A stretch of 43,311 nt of DNA from an uncultured Saprospiraceae bacterium. Lineage in GTDB: Bacteria > Bacteroidota > Bacteroidia > Chitinophagales > Saprospiraceae. Location of the stretch: NCBI GenBank assembly GCA_937923485.1, contig CALDUE010000135.1, forward strand, positions 1 through 43,311, read 5' to 3'. Shown piece by piece: positions 15,764 through 25,813 of this stretch. Within the stretch, counting starts at the first letter, position 1. Every line of letters begins with the position of its first letter. Position numbers and translations under genes: made by a program. A model generated the notes under the pieces. It was not told the origin of the DNA, ran no database searches, and saw only the letters and a list, made by a program, of their open reading frames with translations.

Positions 15764-18700
15764 TTACTCATTCCACTCAAATACCTGCATCGGTGCATCG
15801 TTATTCACTACGACGATGAGCTTCTTACCGTTGGCGAGCTGGACTAGCTTCATGTCACGTAGCGCAAGGCTCAGCCCGAGCTGATCGCTCACCACTTTTC
15901 CGTCAGACATAAGCACCCCATTAAGTGCATCTAGTCGGCCTGTTTCTGCATCAACATCGTAGTTGTTTCCTCCCATGACCAAGCTGTTGCCGATGGGAAG
16001 AATACAGTTTACCGTTCCTGCCTGCACTTCCTGAGGCAGCGGCTCAAGTTTCTTGGTTGAGCTTTTCCAGATCGAAGATTCTAAGTTGTTCGCCTGTAAG
16101 TGCATAGACTTTTCGAGCACCTCCGCACCAAAAGCATCCTCCATCGAGGCCGTAGCATATTTCGAATAGCGCTGAAATTGCTTTTTCAGAACTGGCAATT
16201 GCTTGATGATCGCATCTCGAGTTGCCAGAGGATAGGTCTTGCCGCCTTGTTCAACAGCTAGAATCGGATCCACTTGGCCATTGTGGTCATAGTCCGCTGC
16301 ATATAGATGAACAGGTGCGCGGTGGCGAGAATTCAAACCAATATTACCTAAAAGCAGATCGTCTTTTCCATCACCATCCTGATCGCTCGCGACTACACAG
16401 TTATACCAGCCTGTAGCATCGTTTAGCCCCAACCATTCGGTAATCTCGGCCCATTTGCCTGAGCTCTTACTAAAGACTCTGGGTGCCATCCACTCACCCG
16501 TCACAACAAGTTCAGGAGTATCATCTCCAGCGAGTTCGGCTAGTGTGGCACTCGTTACGAGACCCGCTTTCGTCAATTCAGGAATCAAATCAGAAGTAGC
16601 ATCGACGAATTTCCCCCCATCATTTCTCAAAATATACGAACGAGGCTTAAGTGGATATTTTCCCGGAACGCCCCTGCCTCCTACAAAGAGATCTAGGTCG
16701 CCATCGCCATCTACATCAAAGGGTTTTACGCAGCTCCCCGGGCCTACTATTCCTTTCACTGCATCGGGGACGAAAGTGAGTTTACCTTTCTCGTTTCGGT
16801 ACAACCGATCCATGTAATTCGCTGATCCAGAGGCAGTGGCCGTCCCACCACTTACTACGTACAGATCCATATCGCCATCTCCGTCCGCATCAAAAAACGC
16901 CGCGGCAGTGTCTTCAAATTCTGCATCTTTACTCAGTGCGGGCTGTGAGCTTTCGCTAAAACGTGAGTTACTCCCCTGGGTAAAAAGTTTGCCTGCTTGA
17001 CCTGAAGCACCGCCCACAAAAACATCTTCCCGTCCATCTCCATTGAAGTCTGCGACGGCCAATGACGGACCTTCACGACTCACGCGATGAGGAATAAGTG
17101 GCTCACGTCCGAAATCTTCGAACTCATTTTCTGTATGGACGAATGACAAGCCTGAATTAGTCACTCGCTTCAATGCGGTAGAGGCTGCTCGATTTGACAA
17201 GACAGATGCTATAGAGCGCTTTCCAACAGCGTCTTTTGCTAATAGGCTGAGGTTTTGATCAGCTTGAACTCCTGTTTTTACGAGGCCAGCTCCATTTGGG
17301 AAACGTACAATGACCGAGTCGATGGTTTTAGCGGAAGCCAAACCAATCACCAATTTAGGAGTGACAGCACTGAAGAAGCCACGCGTCCTGCGCAACTCTT
17401 GGACGTGCACCTCGTCACCTTGGACAACGCGAACCATGGTCCCAATCGCCTCAGTATTCTTTGCATCACCCGTCAACTCGATCACAAGTGAATGACCTTT
17501 GCCACGCTCTTTGGCTTGATTGCTAAACACCCCAGCTTTGCCGTCGATGTTATTGATGATGAGGTCGAGATCTCCATCATTGTCGAGGTCTGCATAAGCT
17601 GCTCCAGTGCTGTAGGTTGGCTGGTTAATTCCCCATTCTGCGCTGACGTTCTCGAAGGTGCCATCCGTTTGTTGAGCATAGGCATAATTGGGCAAGAGCG
17701 AGGTCGGGATCAAGTCTGCATACTTGTCAAATGACGTGAACTTCTCTTTGGTCAATCCACCGTTTCGCTTTACACTATCTACAGTATAGGTGAGATAGTC
17801 GAGGTTACTCACATCGCGGCGATATCCGTTGGTGACGTAGAGGTCAGGCTTTCCATTCAGATCAAAATCGGCGATGAGTGGAGCCCAACTCCAATCTGTG
17901 GCATCCATACCAAGCAGCTGAGCTTGATCACTGAATCCGTCTCCCGTATTCATCTGTACGGTGTTACGCATCAATTGACTTTTGTACCCGTAGCGTTTCA
18001 AACTATTGAAGCGCTCTTGAATCATGGTCGTCATCAGACGCTTGCGTCGTTCAAGTTCTGGGGCAAGCATGTCGAGGCTTACCACATCTGGCTTCGCATC
18101 GCCGTTCAAGTCCGCGATATCGACGCCCATGGTGTGATTACTCATGTGGCGCAGCCATTGGTCTGTTTGATCCTCGAACTCGCCACCTCTTTTACCAATG
18201 ATGATTTGATCGGGTTCGATGTAATCGTTACCAATATATAGGTCCGTAATGCCATCGCCATTCAAATCGGCAGCAGTGACACTAAGTCCCCATGCGCGAT
18301 TAACAAGTCCTTTTTGTTCCGTTACATCGACGAATTTGCCGTCGCGGTTTTCGTAAAGTCTGTCGGTATCGTAGGGAGTCCAGGGATCCGTATTACGCTT
18401 GTAGCCGCCTGCTACTGGTGTGGCTTGCACAGAGTTTACGCGGGTAAAATCGATTGGGTGGTTGAGTACATAGACGTCCAAATCGCCATCCTGGTCGTAG
18501 TCAAAAAAGTTTGCATGGTTACTCGCGCTTGGATCGTTGAGACCATAAGCAGCACCTTGTTCAGTGAATTTCCCCGAACCGTCATTAATGTACAATAGGT
18601 TACGACGAAGGTCTGTGACTTCAACACCGGTGCGAGCGACGTAAATGTCTGGACTTCCATCTGCGTTGATGTCGACGACGCTTACACCGGTTTTGATGCC

Positions 18701-19084
18701 TTCAGCTGCAGCTACCCCAGCTGCTTCTGCTTGCTCTTCGAAGGTCCAATTTCCTTTATTGATGTAAAGGGCGTTTGGGCCCATGGTGGCCGTAAAATAA
18801 AGGTCTTCGAGACCATCCCCGTTTGCATCTAGAACGGCGACGCCTCCTCCATTATAGAGGTAGCTATTAACGAGGATGTTGTTCTCCCAAGTCTCATCCA
18901 CATGATTGACGAAATTTATTCCAGAGCTACTAGGTGCAATGGCTTCGAAGAGGGTAGGCCCCTCGTAGCTATTTGTGACTTGTCCGCTGGGGGAGGATTG
19001 CTGAGAATCTGAGGAGCAGGCTTGCGCCAAAACCATCAAAATGAATGCTGAACTCCAGAAGAGCGGCTTAAAACTAGACTTCAT
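15764..19084 (-). CDS. FG-GAP/VCBS repeat lipoprotein with ASPIC/UnbV domain (CRTAC1-like)
   Basis: About 1106 residues from the ATG at 19084, chosen because it begins a clean lipoprotein signal (M-K-S-S-F-K-P-L-F ... V-L-A-Q-A-C); an ATG at 19129 only adds a Cys/Tyr-rich leader. The body has many FG-GAP/VCBS calcium-binding loops of the form D-x-N/D-G-D-G-x-x-D (for example D-A-N-G-D-G-L-E-D, D-Y-D-Q-D-G-D-L-D, D-V-D-G-D-G-D-L-D), consistent with a beta-propeller. An ASPIC/UnbV domain (R-T-R-G-F-F-S-A-V-T-P ... I-D-S-V-I-V-R-F-P-N-G) lies near the middle, followed by a second propeller-like half. Such proteins are surface lipoproteins of Bacteroidota, often thought to bind glycans or substrates. 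No SusC/SusD pair is adjacent. Confidence 0.87.
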   Translation of the reverse strand: MKSSFKPLFWSSAFILMVLAQACSSDSQQSSPSGQVTNSYEGPTLFEAIAPSSSGINFVNHVDETWENNILVNSYLYNGGGVAVLDANGDGLEDLYFTATMGPNALYINKGNWTFEEQAEAAGVAAAEGIKTGVSVVDINADGSPDIYVARTGVEVTDLRRNLLYINDGSGKFTEQGAAYGLNDPSASNHANFFDYDQDGDLDVYVLNHPIDFTRVNSVQATPVAGGYKRNTDPWTPYDTDRLYENRDGKFVDVTEQKGLVNRAWGLSVTAADLNGDGITDLYIGNDYIEPDQIIIGKRGGEFEDQTDQWLRHMSNHTMGVDIADLNGDAKPDVVSLDMLAPELERRKRLMTTMIQERFNSLKRYGYKSQLMRNTVQMNTGDGFSDQAQLLGMDATDWSWAPLIADFDLNGKPDLYVTNGYRRDVSNLDYLTYTVDSVKRNGGLTKEKFTSFDKYADLIPTSLLPNYAYAQQTDGTFENVSAEWGINQPTYSTGAAYADLDNDGDLDLIINNIDGKAGVFSNQAKERGKGHSLVIELTGDAKNTEAIGTMVRVVQGDEVHVQELRRTRGFFSAVTPKLVIGLASAKTIDSVIVRFPNGAGLVKTGVQADQNLSLLAKDAVGKRSIASVLSNRAASTALKRVTNSGLSFVHTENEFEDFGREPLIPHRVSREGPSLAVADFNGDGREDVFVGGASGQAGKLFTQGSNSRFSESSQPALSKDAEFEDTAAAFFDADGDGDMDLYVVSGGTATASGSANYMDRLYRNEKGKLTFVPDAVKGIVGPGSCVKPFDVDGDGDLDLFVGGRGVPGKYPLKPRSYILRNDGGKFVDATSDLIPELTKAGLVTSATLAELAGDDTPELVVTGEWMAPRVFSKSSGKWAEITEWLGLNDATGWYNCVVASDQDGDGKDDLLLGNIGLNSRHRAPVHLYAADYDHNGQVDPILAVEQGGKTYPLATRDAIIKQLPVLKKQFQRYSKYATASMEDAFGAEVLEKSMHLQANNLESSIWKSSTKKLEPLPQEVQAGTVNCILPIGNSLVMGGNNYDVDAETGRLDALNGVLMSDGKVVSDQLGLSLALRDMKLVQLANGKKLIVVVNNDAPMQVFEWNE

Positions 19085-19251
19085 AACCAGACAAAGGTGC
19101 AGGAAATAGCAATATGACGCAGATTTCATTCACAAAATGTTGACGGTGTATTTGCTTCTACTTAAGCACCTCATCACAAACTAAGGACGTTAGTTGCAAG
19201 ATGTTGGGTATAAGCACGACCTTTACAACCAAGCTTGAACACTATAATCTC

Positions 19252-19776
19252 ATGGGCACTATACTTCGAATCACCATATTGTTCTTATTAACGAATCTAA
19301 GTGTACTCGCATTCGGGCAAAACGAGCCCTCATCTCAAGAGTCTTTTGAGCGGCGTACACGTCAGAAGAAGATCGGTCAGCACTATATCCCGGCTGATCT
19401 CGATGATGCGATGGAAACGCTCGATGTGATTGTTCCTGAGGATTCAAAAGAGAGTTATGCGGCTCAATCAGAAGATTTTGTAGTAGAGCGGTTGTTTTTC
19501 TCTTTTGGTAGATGGATTGCCATCAATTGGGGTTTGTATGATGGTTCTCGATTCTCGCTCTATTTGCAGAAACTTGGTGTTGATCAACCCGATGGCCAGA
19601 AAGAATTCGTGATGCGCGCATATCACCGATACTTGAATGAGAAGGATATAGATGTCCGCGATTTGGTGACGCGCTACAAGCGTGAAAAGGCAGTTCAGGA
19701 TTCGATCAGAATTTCAAATGCTCAGGTTCTAGAGACGATTATCCGTCCGGCCAAAGACTCCCTAAACAAAGGGTAA
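19252..19776 (+). CDS. DUF6794 secreted protein
   Basis: Start placed at ATG 19252, which gives a signal peptide (M-G-T-I-L-R-I-T-I-L-F ... L-A-F-G-Q); the frame opens earlier at 19201. The 174-residue product carries a DUF6794-like domain: I-P-A-D-L-D-D-A-M-E, then F-S-F-G-R-W-I-A-I-N-W-G-L-Y-D-G-S-R-F, then A-Y-H-R-Y-L-N-E-K-D-I. The family has no known function. The C-terminal ~30 residues are charged and probably helical. It is divergent from the FG-GAP gene and shares its upstream region. Confidence 0.75.
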   Translation: MGTILRITILFLLTNLSVLAFGQNEPSSQESFERRTRQKKIGQHYIPADLDDAMETLDVIVPEDSKESYAAQSEDFVVERLFFSFGRWIAINWGLYDGSRFSLYLQKLGVDQPDGQKEFVMRAYHRYLNEKDIDVRDLVTRYKREKAVQDSIRISNAQVLETIIRPAKDSLNKG

Positions 19777-19914
19777 CTAACCCAGTAGGACAGGTATTTT
19801 GTAGGATGTAAACAAGTTTTACAGTGAGATTTTTTATCTGGTATGCTTAGGCCGCTTACTTTCGCGACCCAATTGCAACCCCTATTTGGTTGTTGCGTTA
19901 GGTAGAAGAGACGA

Positions 19915-19928
19915 GTTTTGGCGAAAGC
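19915..19928 (-). repeat. 14-mer GCTTTCGCCAAAAC, copy 5
   Basis: Exact copy in the non-coding leader, 24 bases before the topA start codon. Confidence 0.9.
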
Positions 19929-19952
19929 CTAAAAAAGAAATAGCCCCCTGCA

Positions 19953-22586
19953 ATGCCAAAGAACCTACTCATTGTCGAGTCCCCTGCGAAGGCGAAAACA
20001 ATCGAAAAATACCTAGGCGGAGATTTCGTAGTAAAGTCCAGCCGCGGCCACATCAGGGACCTTCCCAAGCGACAAGACTCCATAGATGTAGACAATAATT
20101 TTGCTGCGACCTATGAAGTCAGTCCGGATTCAAAGCGAACTGTTGCCGAGTTAAAGACGGCCATGAAAGGTTCGGAAGAAGTCTGGCTCGCAACGGATGA
20201 GGACCGTGAAGGTGAGGCTATTAGCTGGCACCTTTGCGAAGTACTTAAACTAGATCCTGCTCACACGAAGCGTATCGTTTTCCGCGAAATCACGAAATCA
20301 GCGATTCAAAAAGCAGTTACGCAACCACGTACCGTCGACCTCGATTTGGTCAATGCGCAACAGGCGCGTCGTATTCTTGATCGTTTGGTTGGATATGACT
20401 TAAGTGGTGTGCTTTGGAAAAAAGTAAAAGGTGGATTGAGCGCAGGACGTGTGCAATCCGTCGCTGTAAAAATTGTGGTGGAACGCGAGCGTATCATACG
20501 TGAGTTCGAACCAAAACCATATTTCCGCCTCTATGCAGACTTCCTCCTTACTGGAGAGCGAGGAGGAGAAGTTACCATGCGTGCGAATCGTAAGGATAAC
20601 ATCGAGACCGAAGGGGATGCAGAGAAATTTCTCATGGATTGTCGTGGTGCGATCTATGAAATAAATGACATCGTAAAAAAGCCTGGTAAGAAAAAGCCAG
20701 CCGCTCCATTTACAACTTCAACCCTTCAACAAGAAGCAAGTCGTAAACTCGGGATGACGCCGAAACGTACGATGTCCGCTGCCCAACGTCTTTACGAATC
20801 GGGGCATATCACCTACATGCGTACCGACTCGGTCAATTTGAGTAACGATGCAATGACATCGGCGAAGAATCAGATCGAAAGCGCTTACGGAAACAACTAC
20901 TACGAGCGCCGCACGTTCAAGTCGAAAAGCAAGGATGCGCAAGAGGCGCACGAGGCTATCCGTCCAACAAACTTTGCAGCCCACTCTGTTCCTGTAGCAG
21001 AGCGTGATCAGTCGCGCTTGTATGAGCTTATTTGGAAGCGTGCTATCGCTAGTCAGATGAGCGATGCCCAAACAGAAAGAACCACGGCTACCATTGGTAT
21101 TTCTACCAAACCAGCCGAAGCTCTTACAGCAAGTGGTGAGGTGATTGTCTTTGATGGCTTCTTGCGTGTATACCAAGAAAGTCGCGACGACGAGGATGGC
21201 GAAGATGAGACCACAAAAGGCTTGCTTCCTCCAATGAAAGTTGGGCAGAAACTGAAGCTCGGTGAACTGATTGCTGAAGAGAATTTGACAAGGGCTCCGA
21301 AGGGACGGTTTTCTGAAGCCTCTTTGGTAAAAGAATTAGAGAGCTTAGGAGTTGGTCGTCCTTCGACTTACGCGCCTACGATTTCTCGTATCATGGATCC
21401 AGCCCGTGGGTATGTGATCAAAGAAAAGCGAGAAGGAACGGAACGAAAATTTGCGAAGTACGTGCTCAATAATGCAGGTGAAGTGAAATCGGATCCATTC
21501 ACGAAACAAGTTGGTGCGATCAACAACCAGTTGGTCCCAACCGATCTCGGAATGATTGTCGTCGATTTTCTCGATATGCACTTTAGGGATGTCATGAACT
21601 ACGGGTTCACGGCAGACATTGAAACGCAATTTGATGACATCGCCAACGGCAAGGTTTCTTACCAAGATGTGCTGAGAGACTTTTACAGCCCATTTAAGAC
21701 TAAGGTTACCGATACGATCGAAACTGCCGAACGTGCTAGTGGCGAACGCGAGCTTGGGATAGACCCAGCAAGCGGACGTACCTTACTCGTACGCATGGGA
21801 CGCTATGGTCCAGTTGCTCAAATCGGTAAGCCAGATGAGCTCGATGCAGGAGAGAAGCCGAAGTATGGCAACCTCCGTGCGGGGCAAAGTATGGAAGACA
21901 TCACTTTCGAGGAGGCAATAGAGCTCTTCAAGTTGCCACTCGATTTAGGTGACTACGAGGACAAGCCGGTTGTCGCAAACATCGGTCGCTATGGTCCATA
22001 CATCAAGTGGGGTGAGGCATTCGTCAACCTTCCAAAAGGCGAGGATCCATTAGGCCTGACCTCTGAGCGCGCGATCGAACTCATTGAAGAGAAAAAGAAA
22101 GCAGATGCGCCTGTCGGTACCTACAAAGGACATGACATCACAAAAGGTAAAGGTCGATTCGGCCCTTTCCTAAAGTGGAATGGCTTGTTTGTTAATGTGC
22201 CTAAGCGATATGATTTCGAAACAATTTCTCATGAGGAGATGAACGAACTCATTGAGATTAAAGCACAGAAGGAAGCAAATCGTTACATTCATAACTGGAT
22301 TGAGGACGAAGGCATTTCTGTAGAAAATGGCCGCTGGGGTCCAACCATCAAGTTCAAGAAGAAATTCGTGAAGATGGGCGTCATGAAGAATGGCGAAAAG
22401 TGGACGCAAGAAGAAGCTAAGAAGCTTACGCTTGAAGAAGTGAAGGCCATGATCGAGGAGCAAATTCCAGATGCCTTCAAGAAGAAGACGCGGAAAAAAG
22501 CTGCTCCTAAGAAGAAGCCTGCCGCGAAGAAAAAGCCCGCTGCGAAAAAGCCAGCGGCAAAAAAGAAGGCCGTTGCAAAGAAATAA
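19953..22586 (+). CDS. topA: DNA topoisomerase I (type IA)
   Basis: An 877-residue enzyme that relaxes negative supercoils by single-strand passage. It has a Toprim domain (residues 1-130: L-L-I-V-E-S-P-A-K-A-K-T-I and A-T-D-E-D-R-E-G-E-A-I-S-W-H), catalytic Y288 in I-T-Y-M-R-T-D-S, and the G-R-P-S-T-Y motif. Repeated C-terminal G-R-Y-G-P-x-x-K-W modules replace the zinc fingers of the E. coli enzyme. The end is a Lys/Ala/Pro tail of about 35 residues (K-K-x-A-A-K-K repeats), histone-H1-like, as seen in several Bacteroidota and actinobacterial TopA proteins. A possible -7 box (TACTTTCG, one mismatch) at 19857 would leave a leader of about 90 bases. Confidence 0.95.
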   Translation: MPKNLLIVESPAKAKTIEKYLGGDFVVKSSRGHIRDLPKRQDSIDVDNNFAATYEVSPDSKRTVAELKTAMKGSEEVWLATDEDREGEAISWHLCEVLKLDPAHTKRIVFREITKSAIQKAVTQPRTVDLDLVNAQQARRILDRLVGYDLSGVLWKKVKGGLSAGRVQSVAVKIVVERERIIREFEPKPYFRLYADFLLTGERGGEVTMRANRKDNIETEGDAEKFLMDCRGAIYEINDIVKKPGKKKPAAPFTTSTLQQEASRKLGMTPKRTMSAAQRLYESGHITYMRTDSVNLSNDAMTSAKNQIESAYGNNYYERRTFKSKSKDAQEAHEAIRPTNFAAHSVPVAERDQSRLYELIWKRAIASQMSDAQTERTTATIGISTKPAEALTASGEVIVFDGFLRVYQESRDDEDGEDETTKGLLPPMKVGQKLKLGELIAEENLTRAPKGRFSEASLVKELESLGVGRPSTYAPTISRIMDPARGYVIKEKREGTERKFAKYVLNNAGEVKSDPFTKQVGAINNQLVPTDLGMIVVDFLDMHFRDVMNYGFTADIETQFDDIANGKVSYQDVLRDFYSPFKTKVTDTIETAERASGERELGIDPASGRTLLVRMGRYGPVAQIGKPDELDAGEKPKYGNLRAGQSMEDITFEEAIELFKLPLDLGDYEDKPVVANIGRYGPYIKWGEAFVNLPKGEDPLGLTSERAIELIEEKKKADAPVGTYKGHDITKGKGRFGPFLKWNGLFVNVPKRYDFETISHEEMNELIEIKAQKEANRYIHNWIEDEGISVENGRWGPTIKFKKKFVKMGVMKNGEKWTQEEAKKLTLEEVKAMIEEQIPDAFKKKTRKKAAPKKKPAAKKKPAAKKPAAKKKAVAKK

Positions 22587-22598
22587 GCAACGCTTTCT

Positions 22599-22640
22599 AG
22601 CCCGAGCACGTTGAACCTATCAGCGTACTCGGGCTTTTTT
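22599..22640 (+). terminator. Rho-independent terminator after topA
   Basis: A stem of about 16 pairs with arms AGCCCGAG... / ...CTCGGGCT (one mismatch and one G-U) around a short AT-rich loop, followed by six T residues. Confidence 0.9.
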
Positions 22641-22678
22641 AATCCAGAAATTTAGAGTACTCCCTAAAACACCAAATC

Positions 22679-23011
22679 ATGGCTGATCACGACAACAAGA
22701 AAAAAGAAGGAAACCAACTCAATATTGAGCTTCCAGAGCAAATAGCGGATGGTATGTACAGCAACCTTGCTGTGATTACGCACAGTCCGACAGAGTTCAT
22801 TCTTGACTTCATTCAAATTGTCCCTAATGTTCCAAAGGCAAAGGTGAAGAGTCGTATTCTACTAGGTCCTCAAAATGCGAAGCGTTTGCTTCGCGCATTG
22901 GCAGAGAACGTCAAGAAATACGAGGCGCAATTTGGTGTAATTACTGAGCCAGAGGCTGGTAAAACAGGATTCCCGCCGATGAGCTTTAATGCGCCTACTG
23001 GGCAGGCGTAG
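22679..23011 (+). CDS. DUF3467 protein
   Basis: A 110-residue protein matching DUF3467: N-I-E-L-P-E-Q-I-A-D-G-M-Y-S-N-L, then H-S-P-T-E-F-I-L-D-F and S-R-I-L-L-G-P-Q-N-A-K-R-L. It is a small soluble family widespread in Bacteroidota, of unknown function. It lies behind the topA terminator and so probably has its own promoter. The region after its stop turns directly into repetitive DNA. Confidence 0.85.
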   Translation: MADHDNKKKEGNQLNIELPEQIADGMYSNLAVITHSPTEFILDFIQIVPNVPKAKVKSRILLGPQNAKRLLRALAENVKKYEAQFGVITEPEAGKTGFPPMSFNAPTGQA

Positions 23012-23016
23012 AAGAA

Positions 23017-23142
23017 TTTTGAATTGTAGAATTTTGAATTTTGAATGAGCCTGACGATTTGGTCGTATTTGGTTCAAGTAAATTGATAATTGCCAATTGT
23101 TAGTTGGTAATGCCGAGCTGTTTGGCTCGCCTGCGGCTCACA
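23017..23142. repeat. ATTTTGAATT runs and 39-nt core element, copy A
   Basis: Directly after the DUF3467 gene come iterations of ATTTTGAATT (23017-23045), then AATTGATAATTG / CCAATTG-type short palindromes, then a 39-nt element (23108-23146) containing a CGAGC / GCTCG hairpin. Related copies occur at 38812, 42570 and 42795. Confidence 0.7.
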
Positions 23143-23334
23143 ATAATTATCAATTGTAGCTAGCTGGCTTGCGTCCCTAAGGCATTAACAATTGGCAACT
23201 AATAATTATCAATTGTAGCTAGCCGGCTTGCGTCCCAAAGGCATTAACAATTGGCAACTAACAATTATCAATTGTAGCTATCTGGCTTGCGTCACTAAGG
23301 CATTAACAATTGGCAACTAACAATTATCAATTGT
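23143..23334. repeat. 59-bp tandem repeat array, 3.25 units
   Basis: Units at 23143-23201, 23202-23260 and 23261-23319, plus a 15-base partial unit ending one base before the ruvB stop. Units differ at only a few positions (for example GCTAGCTGG, GCTAGCCGG, GCTATCTGG). Each contains CAATTGT ... ACAATTG inverted arms around GGCTTGCGTC. There are no unique spacers, so it is not CRISPR. The array occupies the 324-base gap between the DUF3467 and ruvB genes. Confidence 0.85.
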
Positions 23335-23335
23335 T

Positions 23336-24361
23336 TCACTCAAAAAGTCCTTCAATCGGAGGACGCTCTGAAATCCCCAAATGGCGATATGCCTTTGAAG
23401 TAACTTCTCGACCGCGAGAGGTACGTTGTATATAGCCTTCCATAATCAGGAATGGCTCGTGCACTTCCTCAATGGTGCCAGCCTCTTCGCCGACAGCAGT
23501 AGCGATAGTGGTAAGCCCTACAGGGCCGCCTTTGAATTTATGTATGATCGAGGTGAGGATACGATTGTCCATCTCATCAAGTCCACCTTCATCCACATTG
23601 AGGGCTTTGAGGCCGTATTCAGCGATGGCTTTGTCGATCGTTCCATTTCCTTTGATTTGAGCAAAATCTCGGATTCGGCGCAAAAGCGCATTCGCAATAC
23701 GTGGTGTACCTCGAGAGCGCCGTCCAATTTCGATAGCACCATCTGGAGAAATAGGGACGCCCAAGATTTCAGCAGAACGCACGATGATTTTGGTGAGGGT
23801 CTCCACGTCGTAGTAACCTAGTAGGCAGGTGATTCCGAAGCGCGCTCGCATCGGAGCCGTGAGCAGTCCCATGCGCGTCGTTGCCCCAACCAAAGTGAAT
23901 GGATTGAGCTGAAGCTGAACACTACGCGCATTCGGACCGCTGTCAATCATGATGTCGATCCTAAAATCCTCCATCGCAGAGTAGAGATACTCTTCGACAA
24001 CATTGTTGAGACGGTGAATTTCATCTATGAAAAGGACGTCTCCAGGTTCAAGATTGGTGAGTAGTCCTGCTAGATCACCTGGCTTTTCAAGTACCGGTCC
24101 GCTAGACATTTTTAGTCCTGCCCCCAGTTCATGGCTGATGATGTGAGATAGGGTAGTCTTGCCCAGTCCAGGAGGTCCGTGCAACAGCACATGATCGAGA
24201 GCCTCCTCGCGTTGCTTGGCAGCAGCAATGAAGATTTCAAGGTTTTCGACCAGTTTTTTCTGGCCGCTGAAGTCCTTGAGCTGTTGCGGACGCAGAGCTT
24301 TTTCGACGGTGACTTCTTCCTGAGAAAGGTTATCAAGTGTTGGATCTAGCGCTTCGTTCAT
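23336..24361 (-). CDS. ruvB: Holliday junction branch migration helicase RuvB
   Basis: A 341-residue AAA+ ATPase that, with RuvA and RuvC, drives branch migration of Holliday junctions. Landmarks are [11 protein letters not shown] near the N-terminus, Walker [11 protein letters not shown], Walker [11 protein letters not shown], sensor I G-A-T-T-R, and the C-terminal winged helix ending Q-R-T-S-R-G-R. ruvA and ruvC are not in the window. Its 3' end abuts the tandem repeat array with no room for a separate terminator, so the array may form the transcript end. It is divergent from icd. Confidence 0.95.
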   Translation of the reverse strand: MNEALDPTLDNLSQEEVTVEKALRPQQLKDFSGQKKLVENLEIFIAAAKQREEALDHVLLHGPPGLGKTTLSHIISHELGAGLKMSSGPVLEKPGDLAGLLTNLEPGDVLFIDEIHRLNNVVEEYLYSAMEDFRIDIMIDSGPNARSVQLQLNPFTLVGATTRMGLLTAPMRARFGITCLLGYYDVETLTKIIVRSAEILGVPISPDGAIEIGRRSRGTPRIANALLRRIRDFAQIKGNGTIDKAIAEYGLKALNVDEGGLDEMDNRILTSIIHKFKGGPVGLTTIATAVGEEAGTIEEVHEPFLIMEGYIQRTSRGREVTSKAYRHLGISERPPIEGLFE

Positions 24362-24513
24362 CGTTTCCGCTTGGCGTGGAAAGGTACGTCAGTGAATTGA
24401 CTTAGAGAAACAAATTGTTGTTTAATTTGCATTGTAATCGACTATTAAACAGAGCAGAATTCCCGTATCAAATCCCAAATCTGTCCGTAAACTGTTATTT
24501 AAAGTGGTGTAAA

Positions 24514-24527
24514 GCTTTCGCCAAAAC
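24514..24527 (+). repeat. 14-mer GCTTTCGCCAAAAC, copy 6
   Basis: Exact copy in the non-coding ruvB-icd divergent region, about 56 bases before the icd start. Confidence 0.9.
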
Positions 24528-24582
24528 ACTACCTCTTACATGTTCGCGAACCATTACATTCGCTCAACGAAAAAAACCTAAG

Positions 24583-25812
24583 ATGAGCCAAGGCCAAAAA
24601 ATAACCATCACCAACGGAAACCTCAATGTTCCCAATAATCCGATCATCCCTTTTATCGAAGGCGATGGTATCGGACCTGATATCTGGGCATCTGCTGTAC
24701 GCGTTCTGGACGCAGCAGTTGAAAAAGCTTACGGAGCATCTAAGAAGATTGAGTGGATGGAAGTTCTCGCCGGTCAAAAAGCGATGGACCAGACCAAAGA
24801 ATGGTTGCCACAAGCTACCCTCGATGCAATCACCGAGTATCTCGTGAGCATCAAAGGTCCACTCACTACGCCAATCGGCGGCGGTATTCGCTCACTCAAC
24901 GTTGCGCTTCGCCAGAAGCTTGACTTGTATGCGTGTGTACGCCCAGTGCAATACTTTCAAGGTGTTCCAAGCCCTGTAAAGAATCCTGAGCAGGTCGACA
25001 TGGTCATCTTCCGTGAGAACACGGAGGACATCTATGCAGGTATCGAGTTCCAAGAAGGGACGGACGAGGTTGAGAAGTTCAAGACGCTTTTGAAGTCAAA
25101 CTTCCCTGATCGCTACGGAAAGATTCGCTTCCCTGATACGGTAGGACTTGGCATTAAGCCAGTTTCTCAAGAAGGAACAGCGCGCGTTGTTCGTGCTGCA
25201 ATCAAGTACGCGATCGAAAATGATAAGGACTCTGTGACACTGGTTCACAAAGGCAACATCATGAAGTTTACCGAAGGTTCTTTCATGGAGTGGGGTTACC
25301 AAACTGCTGCAAAGGAGTTCGGAGCTACGCCTCTCGATGGTGGACCATGGCATGTGATTGAGAAAGATGGTAAGAAGATCATCATCAAGGATGTCATTGC
25401 CGATGCGATGCTACAGCAGATCATTCTTCGCCCTGCAGAGTATTCTGTAATCGCAACCCTCAACCTAAACGGAGACTACATCTCTGATGCGCTCGCTGCG
25501 CAGGTTGGTGGAATCGGTATCGCTCCAGGTGCAAACATCAACTACGATACAGGTGCATCTATCTTCGAGGCGACTCACGGTACTGCTCCAAAATATGCTG
25601 GTCAGGACAAAGTGAATCCAAGTTCTGTTATCCTTTCTGGAGAGATGATGTTCCGTTACATGCACTGGAATGAAGCAGCGGACCTTATCATTAAAGGTGT
25701 TGAAGGTGCGATTTCTAAGAAACGTGTCACTTATGATTTCGAGCGCCTCATGGACGGAGCTACCTTATTAAAGTGTAGTGAGTTTGGCGATGAGATTATT
25801 GCGAACATGTAA
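24583..25812 (+). CDS. icd: NADP-dependent isocitrate dehydrogenase
   Basis: Start at ATG 24583 (M-S-Q-G-Q-K-I-T-I); the frame is open for 56 codons upstream, but that part is non-coding in composition. The 409-residue enzyme belongs to the E. coli Icd type and oxidatively decarboxylates isocitrate to 2-oxoglutarate in the TCA cycle. Features: [12 protein letters not shown], the substrate loop [17 protein letters not shown] with the serine that is phosphorylated in enteric Icd, [10 protein letters not shown], and [11 protein letters not shown] near the nucleotide site. No aceK kinase is nearby, so control by phosphorylation is not shown. Confidence 0.95.
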   Translation: MSQGQKITITNGNLNVPNNPIIPFIEGDGIGPDIWASAVRVLDAAVEKAYGASKKIEWMEVLAGQKAMDQTKEWLPQATLDAITEYLVSIKGPLTTPIGGGIRSLNVALRQKLDLYACVRPVQYFQGVPSPVKNPEQVDMVIFRENTEDIYAGIEFQEGTDEVEKFKTLLKSNFPDRYGKIRFPDTVGLGIKPVSQEGTARVVRAAIKYAIENDKDSVTLVHKGNIMKFTEGSFMEWGYQTAAKEFGATPLDGGPWHVIEKDGKKIIIKDVIADAMLQQIILRPAEYSVIATLNLNGDYISDALAAQVGGIGIAPGANINYDTGASIFEATHGTAPKYAGQDKVNPSSVILSGEMMFRYMHWNEAADLIIKGVEGAISKKRVTYDFERLMDGATLLKCSEFGDEIIANM

Positions 25813-25813
25813 T

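Noticed and set aside
23143-23334. Possible CRISPR array next to ruvB
   Set aside because: Units are 59 bases and nearly identical along their whole length, with no variable spacers and no cas genes.
24415-24582. Longer isocitrate dehydrogenase starting at 24415
   Set aside because: The 56-codon leader is non-coding in character, holds an intergenic 14-mer copy, and the family starts near the ATG at 24583.
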